A program made the translations under genes and the position numbers. DNA of 64,000 nt from Lactuca virosa. Taxonomy: Eukaryota > Streptophyta > Magnoliopsida > Asterales > Asteraceae. Shown piece by piece: positions 34,621 to 43,779 of this stretch. Every line of letters starts with the position of its first letter. Positions within the stretch are counted from its first letter, which is position 1. The notes under the pieces are model-generated. The model had not been told where the DNA came from and made no database searches. It worked only from the letters and a program-made list of their open reading frames with translations. Location: assembly GCA_928212115.1 (NCBI GenBank), contig CAKMRJ010003334.1, forward strand, positions 32,389,578 through 32,453,577, given 5' to 3'.

Positions 34621-35197
34621 GTCAGTGATATTTCTCGATAGAGATGATGTGATTTGTGAGATTGTCGACATGGATATATGTCATGTTCTACTTGGAAAAT
34701 CATGAAAATAAGAAGTCAGTGATATTTATAATAAACAAAAAAATATCTACATTTTCACATGGGAAGAGAAACGAATTACATTACTCGGTATCAATGCAAA
34801 AATACAAATATAAAAAACCAAAGGTCATGTCAAACAACAAATAATTATAGACAAACGCATAGAGATTGAAGAAAAAACTCTAATAATAATTGTTTTGATG
34901 AATCTCAAGTTAAAGAGATTGTAAGAAAGGATATTAAAGTCTTTGTCAAAACTTTGGAGAAGGAAAATGATTTTAGCTTGATAAAAGAATATAATATCAA
35001 AGTTGAAGATTCTAAAGAAAATAATGGTTCAAAATTTCTTTAAATGCAATATTTTTGAAACATGGATGATATTGAGAGCCCAAATAAAAAGTTAATGGTG
35101 GATAATGATGAATTTTTCAAAGTTGACAACATCAACAATATTTCAATCGAAAATGCCTACTCCAAGAACTCGAGGACAAGTTCTTTTCAAGTGAGAG

Positions 35198-35274
35198 ATA
35201 ATGATGAGGGACCAACAACACGACTCACCGATTCGTCTATGGATCGTTGGGAACATGGAAAGAGGGTGAAATTC
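35198..35274 (+). repeat. Duplicated segment, copy 2
   Basis: The second copy of the 75-bp segment at 34351-34426. Here it is the end of an 87-codon ORF (35062-35325) that has no recognisable domain. Confidence 0.7.
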
Positions 35275-35796
35275 AAGTCATATATTCTTCAATTTAAAAT
35301 TATATTATATATTTTAGTTCCATAGTTTGATTTTATTATAGATTTTTGGTTTTTTATTCCAAAAAATAAATGTATTAATAACCTTATTTGTTATTTCATA
35401 GGTTACTTTTCTAATTAGGATCAATATTAATGTGTAAGTTATTTTGACCGATTTAATGTGTCGGTTATGAATCTTCTCATTTATTATCGTAACGATGTTG
35501 AGGTTCCTGGTCTCCTGTATAAGAAGACTAGATTGTAATGTTGAAGAGATCGGAATATTATAATAAAAAGTTTCTCCTGTTTTAAGTTATCTTTATTCAC
35601 TTGCTAGAAAATATATAGCTTTAATCGCTTCCATATTGCATGATACACGACGGTTTGCAAAACCCATCCTGTGTCACTTTGATTTGATATGTTCGATAAC
35701 TTTTTCAAACTTGTAAGTTGTAATTCTCGATAAATATCATTGCATACCATAATCCAACTTTAACAAAAGTTATATAACCATACATATACAAATATG

Positions 35797-36315
35797 TAGA
35801 GCTGTAAACGAACTAATGTTCAGCGAACTGTTCATGAACCGTTCGACGGAAAATTCCTTTATGTTCGTTTATTTAATAAACGAACGAACATGAATACAAA
35901 TTATCGTTCGTTTAGTTAAACGAACAAACATGAACAATTGTCTCGTTCGTTGAATTATGTTCGTGAACGTTCGTTTATGTTGTTCGTTTATGTTCGTTCA
36001 TATAAGTTCATTTTATGTTCTCATATATCTAATTGTGTTTGATTACATTAGTGTATTATATGTTCATTTATGTTAATATATCTTCAATTATGTTTTTTTT
36101 TATCTTTGTTCATTTATGTTTGTTTGTTTATGTTCATTTAGCATGTTCACGAACATAAACGAACGAACATGAACAATGTAATTTGTTAAACGAACGATCA
36201 TGAACAAGAAAACTCGTTTGTTTATCCGTTCGTGTTCATTTATTTGTTCGGATAACTTAAATGAACGAAAATGAACAAACCCCGTTCGTGTTCGTTCGGT
36301 TCGTTTACAGCCCTA
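35797..36315. mobile_element. hAT-type MITE (519 bp) with 8-bp TSD
   Basis: Terminal inverted repeats TAGAGCTGTAAACGAAC (left) and, reverse-complemented, TAGGGCTGTAAACGAAC (right) differ at one position. The element is flanked by the perfect 8-bp duplication CAAATATG (35789-35796 and 36316-36323), the length made by hAT transposases. The interior is built from GTTCGTTTATGTTCG-like subrepeats in both orientations and has no coding capacity. It lies 108 bp beyond the stop codon of the Fe-superoxide dismutase gene. Confidence 0.93.
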
Positions 36316-36417
36316 CAAATATGGTTACAATCATTTATTGCTCAAACTCCATTGGCTCTATAACGTCAAATATGGTTACAATCATTTATTGCTCAAACTC
36401 CATTGGCTCTATAACGT
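36316..36417. repeat. Exact 51-bp tandem duplication next to the MITE
   Basis: The block starting CAAATATGGTTACAATC and ending GGCTCTATAACGT occurs twice in a row (36316-36366 and 36367-36417) without a difference seen by eye. It starts precisely at the MITE target-site duplication and ends six bases before the superoxide dismutase stop codon, in its 3' UTR. Confidence 0.95.
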
Positions 36418-36422
36418 CCACA

Positions 36423-38875
36423 TTAATTGCTTCCATCTGCTTTTTCCTTCACTGCCACTAAAATCTTGGCTGCTTCAAGCCTCAAACTAACTGCTTCCCA
36501 AGACACAAGCTTATCCAGGAACACCGATACATAATCAGGCCTACGGTTCTGTAAATAAAATAGATTCAATTTCGCTAATCAACCTTTCATATGTCATCTG
36601 ATTAAGCGGCTAAAAGGGACAAGTTTACCTGAAAATCGAGGTAGTATGCATGCTACAAGTAACAAGTAACAACATATTAGATTAAAAATGAATGTGTCAT
36701 AAAGATAGTTTTATTTATTTATGGGATAATGACGTGCAATCGGTCATTATTGTTTTAATTTAATTTTACACAATAGATCATTCAACTCGATATTTCTTTA
36801 TACAAAAACAAAATAATGATGCTTATTATGAAAATATTGAGTTTAAAGACCCATTGTGTAAAATCAAAATAAAATGGGCATGGCTAAAAGGGTATAAAGA
36901 GGGTGAAACATGAAGGAGAATTATATCGTGTCTCTGCTCTAAATAACTTGTTATAAGATCCATGTATTACACAAGTTTTTAAAAAATTAAATATGAAGAT
37001 CTAAATATTTAAGAGTTTGAATTTATAAGAAAAATGATAAAAATATTGAATTATTGAAATTTAAATGCCCTATTCTTTTTTAAATAAAAAAAATAGTTTA
37101 AATAAACAAACGAAGGAAAAAAATTGAGTTTTAATTTTGAAAATTTGAAAGTAGAAGGAAAATTGTATTAATGAAATTGGTATACATTCATTATTATATT
37201 TATTACAATTATTACATTTAAATACTACGTAGAATTTAATAAAATAGAAAATAAAAACATAAAAGAACATGTGAAAAAATTTTAATTAAAAATAACCACA
37301 AAGAGACATATGACAAAATGAATAAGAGTGTGACATGTGGCAAAAAAAATTTATTTATTAGAGTACATAATAAAATGCTATTTTTTTAAATGGTGGATCC
37401 ATATGTGAATACAAATAGACCCGACAATTTTATACACGACACAAATGTTTTGTGTATATGTTTTAGAAATTCATGTTGCCTATTTATTCGTGTTGACATG
37501 TATTTCGATTTTTCTTTTTCCCTTTCTCTTTCTATTTATTGAATTTCCTCTTCAATTCTCTCCAATTGATTAAGTTAATTAACTTTTAATGAAATGTTTT
37601 GATTTTAATTATATTTGTTAATAATTTTATGTGCAAGTTAATATTGTTTTTATTTCTATTTAATTATATTGATGTTTTTAAACATAACTTATATTTATAT
37701 TTATATTAATTTATTTATAATTTATAAAACTGTTATTGCTCAGTTCCTAAAATAAAGATTGGTTTTCAATAAATTTAGCAAAAACATTGTTTATATTCAT
37801 TTATATTTTAAATGCTTAATGAACAATCAAATAGCTAGTTTGCTTGTTTTAATTGCACACAATAGACCTGGCCTTGGCCTTTAACTTTTTTGTAAAAAGA
37901 AGATGACTATTATGGGGTTAAGCAATAATAGTGTTTTTTATATTGTAAATATTAAGTTTTAGGGATCTATTGATTTCAACTGAAATGACAAACGGCAATG
38001 ACGAATTGTGTATATGGGGCATAAATTTCATTTCTTTATAATGAAAGGGAAATATGAAAATATGTGTTAGTTTGTTACCTCCCAAACATCAATGGTGAGG
38101 AGAGGCTACAAAATAGAAGAAAAAGAAACCAATTTATACTTAGTTAGTCCATGCACGGTTAAAAAAACAATAAAAATGTTATAATTATTATCTTTAGTTT
38201 TTAACTCACATGGTAGTCCAAAACAAGAGGATTAATTGCATTTGGGCTATTCACGACAACAAGCTTCTTCTCCTCCTCTTTGTCTAGAAAGAAACACAAG
38301 GGTAGAAATGTCAAAACTCATCAAAACATTAATGGGTGCATTTTATTTTATTTCAAACTTTTTAGCTTTAACCCAACAAACACTTACATACAAGCCAAGC
38401 CCAACCAGAACCGAACTGAGTAGTGGCAGCTGATTTCAACTCACTGATTAGGCTCTCAAACGAACCAAAATCTGTGTTTATCAATTCCAAAAGTTCTCCT
38501 GAAGGCTTTCCACCTCCATTAGGCTTCATAGACTCCCAGAAAAATTCATGGTTCCATATCTGAAGAGTTTGAACAATTAATGGATTTACATTAAAAAATC
38601 TGACACCACTGAAAGTAAGTTTAAAAAAATCAACAAATGGCATGTTGGCATACCTGTGCTGCATTGTTGAAGGTTGGAAGAATATCACCTTTGTTGTATG
38701 AAGTCAAAATTATGCTTTCTAATGTCATTTTATTTAGTTCAGTTCCTTCTATTTGCTTGTTTAGGTTGTTCACATAAGATCTGTGGTGCTTTCCCCAATG
38801 ATACTCTAAAGTCTCTTTGCTCATATGTGGCTCAAGGGCATCCTACCACAGATGTATCATCATGTAACACAGGAA

Positions 38876-38939
<64 letters not shown>

Positions 38940-39043
38940 CAGAGATAAACACGTACATCATGCAAATAACGACGTATGGTAATATATATAGGCAGGCAGG
39001 CGTACATACGTACCAGTGCAAAAGGAAGAGGCTTCAGATCCAT
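36423..39043 (-). CDS. FSD: Iron superoxide dismutase (7 exons)
   Basis: Minus-strand exons: 39043-39014, 38842-38654, 38559-38388, 38283-38210, 38105-38079, 36652-36629, 36548-36423; all have GT/AG borders and keep phase, giving 213 residues. The enzyme converts superoxide to hydrogen peroxide and oxygen. Metal ligands are all present: His25 (YHWGKHH), His77 (WNHEFFW), Asp161 and His165 (DVWE then HAYYLDF across an exon border). Gln73 in NNAAQ is the position typical of Fe- rather than Mn-enzymes. The start MDLKPLPFAL lacks a plastid transit peptide; an in-phase upstream exon is possible (see findings). Intron 1 holds a long TA repeat and intron 5 (about 1.4 kb) a dispersed repeat. The PLVLDY segment has Leu where family members usually have Trp. 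Confidence 0.9.
36946..37365 (+). repeat. Dispersed AT-rich repeat, copy 2 (in FSD intron)
   Basis: Collinear with 597-1010 in the same plus-strand orientation. It lies entirely in intron 5 of the Fe-superoxide dismutase gene and explains much of that intron's length. Confidence 0.65.
38877..38938. repeat. (TA)n microsatellite in FSD intron 1
   Basis: About 30 TA units without interruption inside the 171-bp first intron of the superoxide dismutase gene. ORFs reading YIYIYI across it are artefacts. Confidence 0.95.
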
Positions 39044-39806
39044 GTTGTCTGATATCGTCAGATGAACAGATCAACGTCTCTGTAACATAAATATTGTAGT
39101 TTTTCTTCAAACAGTTAGAAGATGAAGAAGATAACACTTAACAGAAAACTTGCATCTTTATTTGGAGCCAAACCACGTTGGGACACGTGTAAACACAAGT
39201 AATAAGTATCTGAAAGAGGTTACGTACTAGGGTTTTATCTGGATAATCCTTATGAAATCACAAATAAACCAGATAAAAATGACTATACTGACAGAGATAT
39301 TTCGTCCAAACCCATGGTTACTTCCCCAGAAACCCAAGAAATTGTATCCATGTTCAATCGTTTGCAGTTAGAATAATGAATTTGGAAGAAACAGTCGAAG
39401 TCGAACAGAGACAACTTACTTGCTCCTGTGTGGCCTTTGTAAAAGCTCCGTGACAATCCACCAAATTCTACAATTAAATGGAATCTTAATATGATATATA
39501 GATGAGAAGATGTTGAAAATGTCTCGAATGGGGGGTTGGTTAAGTTTTGTACTACAATTAGTACAGTCTAACTAGTACTATCAAAAAGCTTGTACTGATC
39601 TATATATTTATCAAATTTACGTGTGTGGGCCCACATATGAGTGTGAAATGTGAATGGTCTTGTAAAATTGGTTATTGAATGTGAATTTATATCCAAAAAA
39701 ATAGTAAATAAATATATTTTTAAGGTGGGTGTAAATTGGAATCTGATACTACTTAAAGATACTACTTAAAGGTAACTATCTGGCTCATAACGTATGAGCC
39801 ATACAA
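39044..39806. other. Upstream region of FSD and junction to the LINE
   Basis: Contains a candidate upstream FSD exon on the minus strand (about 39467-39421, GTAG acceptor before it and GTAAGT donor after it). From about 39530 on, AT-rich sequence with no gene follows until the LINE ATG at 39807. Confidence 0.45.
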
Positions 39807-40171
39807 ATGGAGAGAGAAAGGGATAGGAAGACGAACCATCATAAGGAGGATCCAAGACCAAGACCAACAGTACGTGGCCGGAAGGAAAAGGAGGGCTAAC
39901 AACTTGACAACCGTCATGTTCTTCATTCGTAACTTCCTGCATGATTGTGGAAAAACTATACTTTGTGGGAAGCATGTCTTAAAGTGGGACACATTATTGA
40001 ACAAGGAAGAAGGTTTGCCTTGGTTCGCTTCGGGAAGATGCATGACATTGAAAAACTTTCAAGTCGATTAAACATTTTCATGGCGCTTCCATAATCACAA
40101 TTCGAAAATCCAAGTAATATATCTCTACCTTCACAAAACATATGGGGTGGTAATGATTTGGATTGTGAAAT
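39807..40171 (+). pseudogene. LINE ORF1 remnant (RRM domain), left part
   Basis: The ATG at 39807 opens MERERDRKTNHHKED; after a frameshift the frame reads TTVMFFIRNFLHDCGKT, the first strand and helix of an RNA-recognition motif. After another frame change FAFVRFGKMHDIEKL gives its RNP1-like strand. This RRM is typical of LINE ORF1-type proteins common in Asteraceae genomes. The sequence is interrupted at 40171 by gypsy G2 and continues at 59396. Confidence 0.72.
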
Positions 40172-40533
40172 TGATAGAACCGAATTCGAGGTGGTTAACC
40201 TCCAGGAACAAAAGAAAGAAACAACTATTGGAGCAATTTTCTGAATAGTCATTAAACCAAAAAGTACAATACTTAAATACTAGCTAAAGGAATGAAAAAG
40301 TGCAGCTAACTGACTACGTGGGTTACTTCTGAAAGTGGAACCCAATTATTTAGGAACATATGCAGAAAACAAGAGAATTAGAAGTATTCACTGCTAACTG
40401 TTTTGACTTGGTAAAGTCACATGCTTATTCAAGGAATCGTGCAGGTCTTTTGATGACTCGTTTGGGTCTGGTTGAAGTTTCAGCTTGGGGTCTTTGGGCT
40501 CCTTCAAGGTTTGGTAATTGTTGGGCTGTAACA
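40172..40533 (-). repeat. G2 3' LTR
   Basis: 362 bp, preceded on the minus strand by the purine-rich GAGAGGGAAGGAGT. Confidence 0.95.
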
Positions 40534-40617
40534 ACTCCTTCCCTCTCGAGATTGGACTCGTCCACGAGTCCGGTATTGAAATCAGGGAATCGTAGTGTGA
40601 TGTCTTGTTTGTCTTCC
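40534..40617 (-). pseudogene. G2 pol C-terminal tail beyond the G3 insertion
   Basis: 84 bp that continue the chromodomain-containing tail of G2 pol after the G3 array. The right 5 bp (CTTCC, 40613-40617) are the left copy of the G3 target-site duplication. The stretch ends in the purine-rich tract next to the 3' LTR. Confidence 0.75.
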
Positions 40618-42335
40618 TGTTAACATGCTGTCGCGCACGTATTAAACAAATAAATTTATCACTGCTGGTTGCACTAAAAATATAGCACAGGGAAGCAGGG
40701 TCGGATCCTCAGGAACACAGCCTAAAAGTCAATGCCTTTTTGCATCAGGCACATCTAGTCAAGAAACAGAGTATAAAAGGGGGGTTTTTTTTATTAAAAC
40801 TAATAACTAGAAATGCAGTGATAATAAAGTAAACGAAAATCAATAATAAAAATGGTTTCAGCTCTGCTGTGACTTTCCTAATCATGCAACTGATCCAGAT
40901 CTGATTATTTGAGATGCGTTCTATCTAAGCTGGTACTGAGAAAAACTAACAAGCTCTAGTAATTTCTCTTTTACCTTATTTAGTTAACCAAAACAAGCTC
41001 TTCAATTAACCCTAACTTTTTACTGTCTAATCAAACAAGCTCTTAATTAAGATCAGAAAAGTTGCATTAAGTTCTTTGTAAAATTCCCAGCAATACCCAA
41101 TACTTCTCACAAGCTCGGAAGCGTAAAGATATGATTTTTCAGTTTATAATAAAGTCAAATCCCAAACACGGAACCGATTTATTACTTGTTACTTTTACCA
41201 ATTTATTAGAACAATTACGGATTCTATAACTGATTAACTGGAATGATAAAACCCTAGCTAGGTGATCAAACTAACAAGAATCAAAATCAAACATTCATTA
41301 AGAACAAAACTGAAGGATCTAGATAGAAACACAAATCAAAAACCAGATCTAATGATCAATCACATGAAAAGTAATTGTCTTTGCAGAACTGAAAACTAGG
41401 GTTTAGCCAGACATGGCTAAAATCTGATCTAAAACAATAAAAAGAAACATTAAACTACTAAATCTTACTAAACTAAACGTAGGAGATGATCCACAGTCTT
41501 CAGATCTTCAGAAATTGATGAAATCGGAGAAGAAACACCTCCAAAATCGTATTTTCGTCGTCTGGAACCTCTGGAATCGCCAACTTAGGTTACAGGAATG
41601 CTATCAGGGTCTATTTATACGTCCAACAGCAAAAACGGCGCACCTGCGATCGCATGTATACAACCTGCGATCGCAGGTTTTGAAATAAACGCGTCTGGTG
41701 CCTTTTTAATGAAGTAGGATGCTATTTTGACACTTTTTGGCCAACCTGCGATCGCATATACACAGCCTGCGATCGCAGGTATTGAGTTTTCACTCCCGGA
41801 TGAATTTTGGGCACAAAAGAACCTCGAAGGCAACCTGCGATCGCAAAAAGGGTCACCTGCGATCGCAAGGAGACAACCTGCGATCGCAGGTTGTGCCTAT
41901 GACGTCCGAAATTTTGTCTACTTTTCAGATCATTTTGAATCGCGTCAATCGGAGTTACGATTCTCGAGATATGGTCAAAATACTGACAGGGGGTCAAAGC
42001 TGCCAGTAACATCCTTTAACTTTCGATTGCATATTCTATCTTTGTGTGATCAATTCAATTGAATGTTTCTTGACCAAAGCATCTTCCAAACATTCCTCAT
42101 AATCCTTCATAAGTCCCAAGCTTCATTTTAAGCTCCAAACGCGCATCCAACTACTCCCAAAGCACTGCTCCACTCGAACTATCTGAAATTGACATAAAAA
42201 CATGAGCAGTACGGGAATTCTAACGAAAGACATGAGCTGAACATTGTTTAAATAAATGACATGCAAATGTACAAAATATGATGCTATAATGATGATAAAA
42301 ACTACTCTATAAGATGCATAAAATGGCATCTAACA
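40618..42335 (-). repeat. G3 LTR 1 (3' LTR of left unit)
   Basis: 1718 bp, TGTTAACA to TCTAACA on the plus strand. A minus-strand TATA box (TATAAATAG) lies at 41619-41611. Seven CCTGCGATCGCA palindromes lie at 41643-41893, upstream of it in transcription direction. Confidence 0.95.
41643..41893. promoter_or_regulatory. Seven-copy CCTGCGATCGCA palindrome array, LTR 1
   Basis: Copies start at 41643, 41664, 41745, 41766, 41834, 41856 and 41877, making groups of 2, 2 and 3 with 21-22 bp between starts inside a group. The core GCGATCGC is self-complementary. On the minus strand the array begins about 24 bp upstream of the TATA box. The same array occurs in LTR 2 (about 47802-48052) and LTR 3 (about 53963-54213). 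Confidence 0.7.
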
Positions 42336-42352
42336 AATCTCCCCAAGCTTAA
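42324..42352 (-). other. G3 polypurine tract, left unit
   Basis: The minus strand reads AAGCTTGGGGAGATT directly before TGTTAGATGCC, the start of the LTR in element orientation. The same arrangement recurs near 48494. Confidence 0.8.
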
Positions 42353-43779
42353 ACCTTACTTGCCATCAAGTAAGAAAAAGATAAAACATTATAAACAAAT
42401 GGAATAATGTAGATAACCAAAAAAAAAAACTTAGAATTAAAACTAAAACAAGATTAAGGAAACTAAAAATTTAAACTTTATCAAAAACACTTCACTATTT
42501 TTTTGTTCATATGATTAGATTTCACAACGAGGAAGCTCCAATGAAATCACTACCTAGATAACAGTCTCAATTCTTTATATTAACGATTCAGATTTCATAT
42601 AATAAGTTAAACCAAGCTTGAGCAAATAATTTTTACGCCGAATTAAATTTGTGAAAACAGTGTATTTTTAAAAATAATTTCACGAAAATTCGTTTCTAAA
42701 AACATAGCTTGACCAACCCCTCCTTTTTTTCTGAACTCGTCCAGTAAACGCGGTAAGCTCCATTATGGACAGAAAATCCAAGCTTACCCCTATGATTCCA
42801 CTATCGAAGGATCAATCTCATTATACCACACATCTTCTTCGTCTTGATCAACTCTTCATATGTAACTTGCTTGCTTCTTGATTTTAACTTGAACTTGACT
42901 TTGATTTGACTTTGAATTGCAGATTTCTTCAAGTTGCTTGATATATCATTTCTAACATATATATATTGACTGAGCACGGATTTTACTTTGAGGCCCACCA
43001 CATCTTCAATACTTCAAAAATGATAACTATTTTGTGGGTATAACGAGAGTTCCCTCCCAACCTCAAAGGCGCAGAAACTATAGGGTTCAGTACTTCAAGG
43101 AATGATAAGGATTATCCAATCTAGGTTTTCTTTTTAAGGCATCTAAGGAAATTATTTTCAAAACACTGTTCGTTTTTCCATCCCACACTTCCATTGTAAA
43201 AATTATCCGACTCTTATGTTGGTTCATATTGAAAACATTTAAAGCACTTGAAAAGATAATTCTTAAAATTGATTGTAATGAGACCATTATTTTCGGTAAC
43301 TATCACACTTCATCTTAACAGAGCTATCAAATGTAAAAAGAATCCTCATCTCATGTAAAATATAAAATTTTTATTTTTTAATGATTTTTTTTAAAATTTT
43401 TATATGCAGAAAATAAAAATAAAAATAACTAGAAATAAAATATTTTTGGGTTTTCTTTGTTTTTTTAATGCAGAAAAATAAAAATGAAAATATAATATTT
43501 TTTGGATTTTTCAAAATTTTGAATTTTTTATATGCAAATGCAATGCAGAAAATAAAATACAAAAAGAAAATTTTGAAAAATTTAACTAAAAAAAACTGAA
43601 AAATTAAAATTTTAAATAAAAATGCAAAATGTTACACTAATCTGATTTCCCCAAGCTTGCTTGGAACTGCGACCATCTCTTTATTGATAGCATAAAAAGT
43701 AAAAACTACTCATCGGGTTGCCTCCCGGAAAGCCGCCCATTTTTAAAGTCGTTGGCTCGACTTTGCCTAACCAGATTAT
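42336..43779 (-). other. G3 3' non-coding internal region, left unit
   Basis: About 1.44 kb with low-complexity A/T runs and no long ORF. On the minus strand 43771-43706 reads SRANDFKNGRLSGRQPDE then stop, which resembles the last residues of full-length pol in related elements. This suggests that RT, RNase H and integrase were deleted from between protease and this tail. Confidence 0.6.

Noticed and set aside
38825..39052. ORFs with YIYIYI repeats near the FSD gene
   Set aside because: They translate the TA microsatellite inside intron 1.
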